Part shown: piece after piece, positions 33,643-43,700 of the stretch
Numbering within the stretch: position 1 is the stretch's first letter
Layout: each line of letters starts with the position of its first letter
Assembly (NCBI RefSeq): GCF_030867385.1
Contig: NZ_JAPFBJ010000003.1
Coordinates: 646,099 to 710,098 of the forward strand
Source: Sphingobium sp. DEHP117
GTDB lineage: Bacteria; Pseudomonadota; Alphaproteobacteria; Sphingomonadales; Sphingomonadaceae
DNA: 64,000 bases
Direction of reading: 5' to 3'
Translations under genes and position numbers: made by a program
The notes under the pieces: model-generated
What the model was told of the DNA's origin: nothing
What the model saw: only the letters and a program-made list of their open reading frames with translations
Database searches by the model: none

Positions 33643-36600
33643 GCGCGATCCAGCCCCGGACCTCGTCCGGCATCGAGGTGACGGTTGTGTCCAGGTCCAA
33701 CGCGCTCAACGCTTCCAGCACGAACCCAGCCCGGCCATCGGGCCAACCAGCAGTGTCGAACGCATCGAGGCCAGGCCCTGGCGCCCATGTTCCCGCCGAC
33801 AGGTTCTCGATCAGGCGTCCGTTGCCACGATGGTTGGAGACGGCAATACCCCAGCCTTGATTGGTGCGCGCGGCGAAGCCGACCACGTTGCCGGTGCGTG
33901 GTTCCGACTCTCGTCCAACAACGCGTCGCCATTCGCGCGCCCGTGCGTCTGGAAGAAGCGACGTTAAGAGGTGCGGCTCCAACATCATCGCAGCAGCCAG
34001 ACGGATGGTGCGGCTAGGCGTCGGAGCGTCGATAGCCTTCAGAATCGCGGTAAGGGCAGCGCCGGCGTCATTCGGCTGCTGAGCTGCGCGCATCCAGGCT
34101 CCGTCGGGGAGAGTGGCGATAGCGGGCCTCGCCTCGGCCATCTTCAGCCGATCCCATGCCTCTTCGATCAGACGCTGAGTGCGGAACTCGTTGAATTCGC
34201 GCTGCTCGCGATTGCGGAGCGCCTTGAAGGTCTCGATCCCGCAATCCTGTCCGAGGATGTTGGCCGGATCGAGAATGTAGAGCATTTCGTCCTTGCTGAG
34301 CCCGTAGACCTCGCGCGCCACAAACACGTCGATCTCCGCAGCCAGCACCGCACGACGATCTGGATCTTCAACGACATTCTCGGGGAATGATAGGATTCCA
34401 GCTTCTAGAGCGGTCTCACGGAACGCTTGCATTTCAGGGCCGACGGCGCAGAGCGCGCAGACGCGGCGCACGATTTCAGCGGCAGCCGGAGCTTGTTCGA
34501 AGTCCCGCGGGAACGGTAGGGTGTCCATGATTGTGTAAGACATGGTCAACGAGACTTTCTTGCGAACGAGATAGTCCATCGCAAGAGAGTTAGCGACGCC
34601 AAGCCAAAGCAACATATACTCGTCGCTACCATCGATGAACTCGATGGTCGGCACCTTGTGGCCGCTAACGCTTCCCGCTGGCAATAGTGCTGCGATAAGG
34701 CCACGCTGGTTGGTCGGGCTTGCGACATCTCCAAAGCCGATCCGGTAGCGATCAATGCGTCCAGCGAGCTTGTCGGGAATCTTCTCAGGCAGGATACGCC
34801 ACTGTGGTTGAATACGTTTAGTTGTTGAACCGAAGGGCAGATCGTCCCACACGGCCGATCGCCCTCGACCCGACACATAGCCTTTGGCTCGATAGTCGTA
34901 GGCGTCGATCATGCGCCCTTCAAAGACGGGCAAACCGTCGTCACCTTCGGAGAACAGCCCACGGTCCGTTCCCATGTCCACTTCGCGCATGTAGTGCCGG
35001 TGGGGAACGCCCTCAATTTCGGTACCGAACTTCGGATAGAGACCATACATCTTGGCGCAGACATCAATTTCGGACTGCGCGGCAAACTCCATCACTGCCA
35101 TCGCATCGGGCGAGAACTCCTCGACGATGGCCACCGGAATCGAGAGTGTGCGTCCGGTCATGAGGTCATGAAGCTTTTCCGCCGTATTAACGCGGAATGC
35201 GGCTGGCAGGCGCTCCGTCTGCCCTCCCTTCCACGCCACGTAGAGGCAGAATTTCATGCGTGTATCGACGGCGGGGAACCAGATTCCTCTTGTATTCTCA
35301 AAGCCCGCCAGCCTTTCGAGGCGAAACTTCGTGAAAAGTTCCTTGCGTATAGCTGTCGCATTGGCGCCGTTGTACAAGCCTTCTGGCACGAATTGCGCCG
35401 CCACTCGGCCCTCACGGGTAGCGGCAAGCGCAGTCTCGACAAACATGCGATAGACGTTGAAGTCGCCCTTTCCGAGATTGCCTTCGGCAAACAACCTGTA
35501 GCGACCGCTCGACTTAATGAAACGCACAGCAGTATAGAGGGAGTCACAGTGTTGCTCCCAGCTTTCAGCGATCTTTGGATCGAGCAGCAGGGTTTCGTAT
35601 GCAACCTTTTGCTCAGCCGGCGACAAATGACGAACGCTTGAGTCGTAGGAGGAGAAAAACTCCTTGTAGTCCGGGCTCATGGTGTCCCAAGGCGGATTTC
35701 CGAGCACTATGTCGAATCCACCGCCCGCCATCACATCCGGAAATTCCAACGGCCAATGGAAGGCTCGCGCATTGCGGGCTGCGTCAGTAGCAGCGCCGAA
35801 CATCGGCCCAAAGGGAGACACGCCTCGCAGCCACTCCCACAATGCACCCGAGGTCGGCACTGTTTCCGCGCCGCGGCGCGGCAGACCGTCTGGCCCATCA
35901 TGAGGGCCGCCTTTCACTTTCGGTAGCAGGAACGCAGAAACATACAGGTCGCAAGCGCGCTCCAACGACCATGCGCCAGCGCCTTGAGCAGTAATTGCGC
36001 GCAGCCGCGCAGCTTTCTGCGCGATCTGCTCCACCGTATCCTCCGGCATGGCGCGCAAGCGTTCGAAGTCTCGCAACAAGTCACGCGCGCGATCGAAGCC
36101 GAAGCCCTTGGCTATACGATCCCTCTCAGACTTCTCCCGCTTGTTCTTTGCGGCATAGTACTTTGCGACGTCCTTGTCGTCGCTCGCTAAGGGCTTGTAG
36201 GCGGCGTCGGGTATACCGTCCTGCAGAACCTTCAGGTCAAAAACGCCCAATAGCGCATCGCCGCAGCGGATTTGCGCGTCGAAGAAACCGAGCGGAAGGC
36301 CGGGGTCCACCGTTTCGATCCAGAGAGCGACCTTGGTCAGTTCAACCGCCATCGGGTTGCGGTCCACGCCATAGATGCAGCAGCGGGCCACATCGCGCAG
36401 TGCATGACGGAAGTCGGCGAGCGACGGCGTACCCTCGGTGCGAATGCGGGCGAGACGAGTGGCAATGCGACGGGCGGCGGCCAATAAGAAATGACCCGAT
36501 CCGCAGGCGGGATCGATAATGCTGACCTTCAGCAGCGCTTGGGCCGGGTCGGCGGCCTCCGCTTCGGTCTTGTCGAGAACAGGATCGAGCGCTGTGTCGA

Positions 36601-37978
36601 GAAGCGCCTGCACCAGACTGTCGGGCGTATAGTAGGAACTGCTAGTCTTACGCTGGTTACCTTTTTGCTCGGCGGCTTCCGAGGCGAAGACGAGCGATCT
36701 ACCGTCGTCGCCAAGTTGTGGCTGGAGTTCGAGCAGGGATTCGTAAACCGAACCCAACTCCTCGGTTTCCATCGCGCGCCAGTTCACCGGCACCATGCCA
36801 GCTTTGTCGGCAAGCCAGGACAGACGGTACAGAGACTCCATGAAAGCGCGATTGCGCAGGCGTGCTGTTTCGAGACGCGGCAGCTTGTCGGCGCTGAACA
36901 GGCCACCAAGCGCCGGCAGCCCAAGCGCTTCCTGCCCATGAGCAAGGGCGCGGAAGACAACCTTGATGCCTTCGTAACGGTCGTGGTGCTTGTCCCACGT
37001 CGCGGCGCGTGCCGCCTGCACCCGAAGCGCAGCGAGGCTGTAGCCTTCGACATAGAGCTTTCGGGCCTCCGGTCTTGCGGTCTCCGAATGAAGCAGATTC
37101 CGGTCTTCGGCCACCATAAGGAAGATGAGCCGGTAGACGAGGCGCAGAAGTTCGTTGAACCACTCGGTCAGATTGACCTCGCCGGATTTCAGGCGGGCGG
37201 CAAGGTCAGGATTGACCTCGAGAAAACCCGAGCCCAGCACTTTGAGCGCGGTTTCCACCTGCGCAGCCAGCCGGTCGCGGGCTGCCTCGCCTTCACGCGA
37301 GCCGGTCTCTCGCCATCGTTCGAGTGGGCAATCGGTCGTAGGCGCGCCAACAATGCCGAACCGTGTCCGATGAATCAGCGACCAGAGAACGGCGAAGGAG
37401 GCAGCGTCCTCGTTCGTGAAGATCTGTGCAAGGTCGGCTTCGATGTACGCCGGCCGGGTGAGCGAGGCGTTGTCCCGCATCAGCCTAATCACGGCGCCGT
37501 TGGTCACGAGGCCCCAGAGCGCGTGATCGCTGTCGTTGAGATAGTCCTGGAGCGCGAAGGCCGGGGACCGCGAGCGATCGACCGATAGCGTCGGACTGCG
37601 ACGGTCGAGCTTTTCGTCGGAAGGCGGCACGACAACGATGGGCACGCGACCGCCGGCGAGGAAGGAGATCGCGCCACCGCCAGGGGCGAGATCGTCGAAG
37701 CCGAAGGTTTCAGCGAGGAAGTCGCGCACGAAGCGGCGGGTTGTTTCGACGGAGGGTGCCGCCAACTTCGCGAAGGTGTCGAAATGCGACTGGCCGACAC
37801 GGAAGGCGGTTGAGATCTCTTCGCGGATCGTCAGCCCCTTGCGGATCCGATAGTCCTCTTCCGACTGCTCGGAGGCCTGTCTCCGGTCGATGCTTGCAAC
37901 TGTGGCCGGCGCGATGAGATTGCCCTCGAGGGTGAGTGAGGGCCACGCCGATATGTCGGTGACGGGTTTGCGAGCCAT
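33626..37978 (-). CDS. Large adenine-specific DNA methyltransferase (restriction-like)
   Basis: 1450 residues. Motif I is IIDPACGSGHFLLAA near residue 490 and the catalytic motif IV is GNPPWD near residue 760, the order of gamma-type N6-adenine methyltransferases. A long N-terminal domain and a C-terminal target-recognition region follow the size and pattern of the big methylases in DISARM class 1, BREX and Hma. It should methylate host DNA to mark self, or sense unmodified DNA. It lies three bases after the SNF2 helicase stop and overlaps the ATPase gene. No frameshift is seen across 4.3 kb. Confidence 0.87.
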   Translation of the reverse strand: MARKPVTDISAWPSLTLEGNLIAPATVASIDRRQASEQSEEDYRIRKGLTIREEISTAFRVGQSHFDTFAKLAAPSVETTRRFVRDFLAETFGFDDLAPGGGAISFLAGGRVPIVVVPPSDEKLDRRSPTLSVDRSRSPAFALQDYLNDSDHALWGLVTNGAVIRLMRDNASLTRPAYIEADLAQIFTNEDAASFAVLWSLIHRTRFGIVGAPTTDCPLERWRETGSREGEAARDRLAAQVETALKVLGSGFLEVNPDLAARLKSGEVNLTEWFNELLRLVYRLIFLMVAEDRNLLHSETARPEARKLYVEGYSLAALRVQAARAATWDKHHDRYEGIKVVFRALAHGQEALGLPALGGLFSADKLPRLETARLRNRAFMESLYRLSWLADKAGMVPVNWRAMETEELGSVYESLLELQPQLGDDGRSLVFASEAAEQKGNQRKTSSSYYTPDSLVQALLDTALDPVLDKTEAEAADPAQALLKVSIIDPACGSGHFLLAAARRIATRLARIRTEGTPSLADFRHALRDVARCCIYGVDRNPMAVELTKVALWIETVDPGLPLGFFDAQIRCGDALLGVFDLKVLQDGIPDAAYKPLASDDKDVAKYYAAKNKREKSERDRIAKGFGFDRARDLLRDFERLRAMPEDTVEQIAQKAARLRAITAQGAGAWSLERACDLYVSAFLLPKVKGGPHDGPDGLPRRGAETVPTSGALWEWLRGVSPFGPMFGAATDAARNARAFHWPLEFPDVMAGGGFDIVLGNPPWDTMSPDYKEFFSSYDSSVRHLSPAEQKVAYETLLLDPKIAESWEQHCDSLYTAVRFIKSSGRYRLFAEGNLGKGDFNVYRMFVETALAATREGRVAAQFVPEGLYNGANATAIRKELFTKFRLERLAGFENTRGIWFPAVDTRMKFCLYVAWKGGQTERLPAAFRVNTAEKLHDLMTGRTLSIPVAIVEEFSPDAMAVMEFAAQSEIDVCAKMYGLYPKFGTEIEGVPHRHYMREVDMGTDRGLFSEGDDGLPVFEGRMIDAYDYRAKGYVSGRGRSAVWDDLPFGSTTKRIQPQWRILPEKIPDKLAGRIDRYRIGFGDVASPTNQRGLIAALLPAGSVSGHKVPTIEFIDGSDEYMLLWLGVANSLAMDYLVRKKVSLTMSYTIMDTLPFPRDFEQAPAAAEIVRRVCALCAVGPEMQAFRETALEAGILSFPENVVEDPDRRAVLAAEIDVFVAREVYGLSKDEMLYILDPANILGQDCGIETFKALRNREQREFNEFRTQRLIEEAWDRLKMAEARPAIATLPDGAWMRAAQQPNDAGAALTAILKAIDAPTPSRTIRLAAAMMLEPHLLTSLLPDARAREWRRVVGRESEPRTGNVVGFAARTNQGWGIAVSNHRGNGRLIENLSAGTWAPGPGLDAFDTAGWPDGRAGFVLEALSALDLDTTVTSMPDEVRGWIAHATTA

Positions 37979-37981
37979 GGC

Positions 37982-40747
37982 TCAGGCCTCGCCCGGCATG
38001 AGGACGAACAGCCCGATCACGTCTGGGGGCAGCACAGCCTCGACGGTGACGCGCGAGGCAGAGCCTGCCGCGGCGCGGAGCCGGGAATGGTCCTGCATGA
38101 GTTCTCCCGCGCGCGAGCGAGCAAAATCGTCGATCGTTCCTGAAAGCAGGCCGGGCAGATCCTCCTTCGCGTTCGCGATGAACCTGTCGCGTGCGATGGA
38201 TGCCAGATCGCCCGTCGCTGGCTCATTTAGCAGTTCTCGGGCGGCCTCCCCTGCCGCCACGATCCGACTGCCCTGAATGACAACGAGGGCTGCTTCCTCG
38301 GCGAGCAGCAACTGTTCCTTGCGGCCATGGACGGTCAGCTTGAAACGTATCCTAAGCAGAGCCACGCGGGTCATCCGCTGCACGGCGGCGGTCGGCCAGG
38401 CGCCGACCCGGCCGATGCCGAGATTGGACAGAGACTCCGGATCGAGCGAGGCCTCCACCAGCGCCTCGGCCAGCGTCGCCGTTAAAGGATGCGTCCGGGT
38501 CAGCAGCGCTGTCCCCGACGGCGCTGGCTCGGACGTAGCCAGACGCACCGATCCGCTCAGGCCGTTCCCCTTCAGACGCTCGCGCAGGCCGATGTCAAGT
38601 TCGGCGACATGGGCGAGAAGCAGAGATTTCCGGGGCTCCAAGGGCACGCCGAAGCGTGCCATCGCCCTTTCGATGAAAAGCCTGGCATCCGCCGGGGAGC
38701 CGAGCAGCGTCCGTACCTTTTCCCATTCCGGAGCGACTTCCTGCGGCTTCATCGCGTTCTGAGCGAAACGCGCGCGTGACTTCTTCTCGTTCTCGGAGGC
38801 GTCGCGCCAGCGCGCCTCCATGACCTTAACACCGTCGTCGAGGCGCAGGTCGAGCGTGAGCTGGCGGGACACGCCACGGCGCAACATCACCGACGCCATC
38901 AGCGCGTCAGTCACCGGCCCGCGTTCATCGGGGAGAGGCACAGTAACGCCGGTCGCCTTCCGGATCTCCTCGGCCTTGCGAAGAATGACATCGAGGACGG
39001 CGCCGTCGATGGCGCTGTCCGGCGAGAACATCATGATCGATCGGACGAGCTCCGCCGGTTGCCCGAAGCGGTCGACCCGTCCTTCGCGCTGCTGATGCCG
39101 GGTCGGGTTCCACGACAGATCGTAATGCACCACCGTATCGAAGAGCTGCTGGAGGTTGATCCCTTCAGACAAGCAGTCGGTGGCGACGAGGATGCGTTGG
39201 ACCTGCTTTTCATCGTCCGCAGGCGCCATGTCGGCCACGCGGTCGCGGCGCTCGTCGGGGGTCAGAACGCCCGTCACAGATTCGATGATCAGCTTAGGGA
39301 AGGCCTTGCGCAAACCATCGCGGACATGCTCCGCGGTCGCCAGATAGCGACAGAAGACGACGGGGTTGGCGCCCTTCTTGATGAGCGGCGTCAGAGCATC
39401 GACCAAGGCGGTCAGTTTCGGATCGGGTTTGCCAATAAGTTCCTCGGCGCGCTTGACCAGGGCAAGAAGCTCCGGATCGACGTCGAAGGCTGTACCCGGT
39501 TCGATATCGACCGCGTCCTCGTCGTCACTGTCCTCGTCATAGATTTGCGGCTCGAGGCGGTCGCTCTCGCTCGACATACGGTTTCGCAGTGCGCTCAAAG
39601 CCGCAGCCGGCGAAGAGCCGACACAACGCATCAGGGCCAGCGTGCCCCAGAAGGCCAAGCGTCGCTCCCGCTGTCCGGATCCTGCTCGGGAAACGATGCC
39701 GAGGCAGTAATCGAGCACGGTTTCCTGGAATTCGAGGTGGGCCTGAGAAAGACGATAGGGAAATTCTGTCGTCTCATGCTTTGGAAACGCGCGATCTTCG
39801 TCCCAATCCCCCGAGACGAGATCGATCCGGCGCCGCTGCACGAAGTGCCGCGCCAGACGCTCGCGATAACGAGCGTCCTCGAAGTTCATCGACGTAAATG
39901 ATGGCTCGACCAGGGAGAGAAGGCGCCCAAAAGCTTCCTCATCCCCGGAATGCGGCGTCGCGGTCAGAAGGATCATCCGCCGATCCGGATTCCGGGCCAG
40001 CCCTGACAGAAGCTCAAAGCGCTGCTGCCGACCCTTGTGCGTGCCTACGCAGGCATGCGCCTCGTCGACGATAACGAGATCTGGACAGGCGCGTGCGAAG
40101 CCTTCTCGGCGCTTCTCGGCCTTGATGTAGTCCAGGCTGACGACCGTGAACGGGTAAGCATCGAACAGAGTCTGAGCGAGCGGCAAGCCGCGTTCCAGCC
40201 TGCTCGCCGTACCTGATGTGACCGCGACAGCTTCGATCCCAAAGCGCGCCTTGAGTTCTCCCACCCATTGTTCGACGAGATGCGGCGGGCAGAGCACCGA
40301 GAACGCATCCACTTCGCCTCGGTCCATCAGCTCACGCAAGATCAGCCCGGCCTCGATCGTCTTGCCGATGCCTACGTCGTCCGCGATGAGCAGTCGCGGG
40401 ACTTGCAGGCGAAGCGCCATCAGCAAAGGAACAAGCTGATAGGTTCGCGGCTCGAAGGCGAGTTGCGCGGCGGACCGGAAGGGGCCAGCTCCCCGCCGCA
40501 ACGTCAGACGCATCGCATCCGCAAGCAGCGCGGCCTTCGCCTGGACCGTGATCGTGGCGTCGGCGGGCAGATCGAACCGAGCCGGCTCGACTGGGAGTAT
40601 CTCGAGCCTCGGATCGAGGACAACCGTATCATTCTCGCTACCCGAGAGTGGGCGAAGCGCTAGAATGCCGTCTTGGGGTGGCGGCAAGGCGACCCACTCC
40701 CGCCCGCGGGCGCGAACCAGATCTCCGGGGGAAAAGCTCACCGTCAT
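37982..40747 (-). CDS. SNF2/DEAD-like helicase (DrmD-like)
   Basis: 921 residues. Motif I is GIGKT at 126-130 (ADDVGIGKTIEAGLI), motif II is VDEAH, motif III is LLTATPHSGD, and motif VI is in NPTRHQQREGRVDRFGQ. A C-terminal region of about 300 residues lacks a named domain. This is the RapA/SNF2-type translocase found as DrmD in class 1 DISARM and in related helicase-methylase operons. It is placed between the DUF1998 helicase (four bases upstream) and the methyltransferase (three bases downstream). Confidence 0.88.
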   Translation of the reverse strand: MTVSFSPGDLVRARGREWVALPPPQDGILALRPLSGSENDTVVLDPRLEILPVEPARFDLPADATITVQAKAALLADAMRLTLRRGAGPFRSAAQLAFEPRTYQLVPLLMALRLQVPRLLIADDVGIGKTIEAGLILRELMDRGEVDAFSVLCPPHLVEQWVGELKARFGIEAVAVTSGTASRLERGLPLAQTLFDAYPFTVVSLDYIKAEKRREGFARACPDLVIVDEAHACVGTHKGRQQRFELLSGLARNPDRRMILLTATPHSGDEEAFGRLLSLVEPSFTSMNFEDARYRERLARHFVQRRRIDLVSGDWDEDRAFPKHETTEFPYRLSQAHLEFQETVLDYCLGIVSRAGSGQRERRLAFWGTLALMRCVGSSPAAALSALRNRMSSESDRLEPQIYDEDSDDEDAVDIEPGTAFDVDPELLALVKRAEELIGKPDPKLTALVDALTPLIKKGANPVVFCRYLATAEHVRDGLRKAFPKLIIESVTGVLTPDERRDRVADMAPADDEKQVQRILVATDCLSEGINLQQLFDTVVHYDLSWNPTRHQQREGRVDRFGQPAELVRSIMMFSPDSAIDGAVLDVILRKAEEIRKATGVTVPLPDERGPVTDALMASVMLRRGVSRQLTLDLRLDDGVKVMEARWRDASENEKKSRARFAQNAMKPQEVAPEWEKVRTLLGSPADARLFIERAMARFGVPLEPRKSLLLAHVAELDIGLRERLKGNGLSGSVRLATSEPAPSGTALLTRTHPLTATLAEALVEASLDPESLSNLGIGRVGAWPTAAVQRMTRVALLRIRFKLTVHGRKEQLLLAEEAALVVIQGSRIVAAGEAARELLNEPATGDLASIARDRFIANAKEDLPGLLSGTIDDFARSRAGELMQDHSRLRAAAGSASRVTVEAVLPPDVIGLFVLMPGEA

Positions 40748-40751
40748 CAGA

Positions 40752-43700
40752 TCACCCCCCCAGCATCGAGATCATCGCGTCAGGGACGCCCGCAGTGACA
40801 GCTCCCGGCAACTCAAACAGCGTCCAGCCCTTGGCTTCCGCTTCCTTGCGCGTTGCCTCGGCTAGAGGAGCAATGCAAGCGGCGACGAAGTGACTGCGCC
40901 AGGCAAAGCTCATCTCCTGATCGGAGAAGCTGACGGCAGAAGAGTCGGGAGCCGGAAGGCCTACCGCTTTGAAGGCGCTTTCCCATCCCGCGCCGTCGGC
41001 CGGTCGGCCTGGCGCAGCGGCGAGCACGATCTGACCCCGTGCCAGATTGACCAGCATCTGTTTGGCTTCGTCGCTCGTGCGATCGATCAGTTCGTGATCG
41101 GGCTGATTAAAATAAGAGAGAAGGCAGCGATAGCACCCGCGGACGCAGGATTCTCCTTCGTGACTGACAAGCAGCCTTGCATCGCCTGCTGCGATCGCTT
41201 CATCGACCTTCTCGAAATGCATGAGGGTCAATGCTTCGCGGGCGACCTTGCTAAGGGCTTGCGGGTCCTCAACCAAGCGGCTGAGCACGCCGGCGCCGCC
41301 CTCCGTGGCTTCATACGCCAAAATGGCCCGGCGATTGTCGCGAGCGGGCAGTGGCTCGCCGAGGATCTCGCCTTCTTCCAGTTGGAAGATGACTTCAATG
41401 CCCCGCATCAGCGCGTGCTGAACCGTCGCGATCGTCTCGGCCGCGTAAGCCCCTGGCTCGCTGAAACGGAACAGGAGCGCGTTCTTGCGATCGCGGACGA
41501 TCGGGACAATGCGAACCGGCCTTACGACATCCGGTGGCACATCGACATCCGAATCTTCGTCCTCGGCTTTGGCCCAGTAGCCGCTGCGCGGGTCGATGTA
41601 GAAACCGAACACCGTCTGATTCGCGCGACGCTTCAGTCCCTTATTAATCCGGCTGATTTCCGCACTGTTCGCGTATTGCAGAGCAAGGATCGAGGTTTCT
41701 TCGCAGCGGAATTCAGCCTCAGTGATCTGAACTCGACCATCCCGTTTCGGCCACGAAAAGACGGTCTGAATGTCGAAGCCCTGCCGGACGCGCTCCTCAT
41801 CGTTCGCCGTGATTCGGTCGGCGGGCGCAGCCTCTACATTGTCGATCCTGAGAGTTCGCTGGACCGGCACTTCGCCGGCCATCGGTGAATTGCAGGCGTG
41901 GCAGCGCTCGACCTCGCCGTCGTGACAGGCGCCGCAGTTGGAGCAGATGAAGATGTCCCTGGTAGCGAGTTCTGACCCGTCTCCCGTCCTGACCTCGGGC
42001 GGCAGCTTCGCCTTCATGACCCTGTAAGCACGGCCCTCGTGATAGATCAGGCTGCGGGGGCCGAATTCCGAGATGGCCAGGAAGCGGGCGCGCTGGAGGA
42101 ATGAACCCGTCTTTCCCTCTCCAGGGATGAAGGCGTAGAGCGGCAGCCGTGGGAAATTGTATCCCGGCAGGAAGCCCTCCGTCGCGAGATAGCGATAGGA
42201 ATAGAAGTCCGAGCCATTCGAGGCTTTGCCCTGTTCGAGAATGGTGATCTGGTCGCTGGCCTGCATCTGCGCAGCCTTGATTCGTCGGCGGTCGGCACCC
42301 GAAAGGCCGGTGATCTCGGAACGGGCATTGGCCTCCATCAGCTGAGTTCGGGCGGAGTTGTAAAGCTCACGCCAACGATCGAAGGCTCGGTCGAATTCCT
42401 GCGGCGCGCGTTGGGCGACGTCGGAGACAAAGTCGTCCGACCCACCCATCCAGACCGGTTTCGGACCATCCACTGACGCGAGTATCTGGTCGAGGACGCG
42501 CTTCATCGGGGAATGCGCCGAGCTCGCGAGCCCCGGCCGGTTCACGACATCGTGGATCTCCTGCTTCAGCGGGTAGTCCGGCTGCTTCAGATCGAGGATC
42601 TCGGGAATGTCCGGCGACAGGGCGATCTTGGCTTCGGCAAGCCAGACGGCGTGCAGATGCGACCGCACGAGCTCTTCGTTAGTGATGTCGAGAGCCGGCG
42701 GACGAACGATACCGGCCACCATCTCATTGCGCCGTTCGAAGAAATACTGGTCGTGCGGCGACTGGGCGGCGCAATAGGTCACGATGACAGCGGCCTGTCC
42801 GGAGCGACCGGCACGGCCTGCCCGCTGTGCATAGTTGGCCGGTGTCGGTGGCACGTTGCGCAGATACACGGCATTCAGCGCCGAGATGTCGACGCCAAGC
42901 TCCATCGTTGGTGAACAAAACAAGGCGGGCAGAAACTGTTCTGACTCTCCTGAGGCCTTGAGATCGGCTGCATTCTCCGCGAGATTTTCCTGATCGTCCT
43001 TCTCGAAGCGGAAGCGCCACTCACGCCATTCACGCTGTCTCTGGGACACTTGGGCCGTGTGTTCGCGGCCTTCGAGGCCCCAATAGCTGCTATGGCCCGC
43101 TTTCAGATCGGCAGCGATCGCATTGTAGAGGTCATGAAAGTAGCGGTTCCCTTGCGCTGTCGCCGTCCGGATGGCTTCGCCCGGAATGACACGAACCACC
43201 GAGGGTGATAGACGCCAGCCCTGAAGGTCCCTCTCTATGTCGACGCGCGACACCAGCCCTTCGCGGGCCAGAAGGTCCATCAGGCCGGTCATCACCGTCA
43301 GGTAGTCCGTCTTGGCGAGCTTTGTTCCGATAACGCTCTTGCGATTGATGAGGCGGCCAATACGGGAATTGTGACCAGCACGGATGATTGTCTGTTCCTC
43401 CCGCAGCCCCACCCGGTCCTTGCCCGGAGCTTGCAGAAACAGGGTTGTGCGACTTCTCGGCGTCTCCTTTGCGTCGATAGCCCAGGGGGCACGCAGGAGA
43501 TTTCGCGACTTTTGCGCGACGGTGTCGAGCACGGTCAGATCGAGCGCTTCCGTCCCGACCGCCAAGCCTTCGAGCATCGCTCCGAGGAGCTGCTTTAACA
43601 TCGCCTTGCGTGCCGCGGCATCGAGCGTTCCGAGATCCGGCAGGATGGCTGCGAGACGCTCAGTATCTTCCGCGATGTCATCAAGCCCAATGAATGCAAC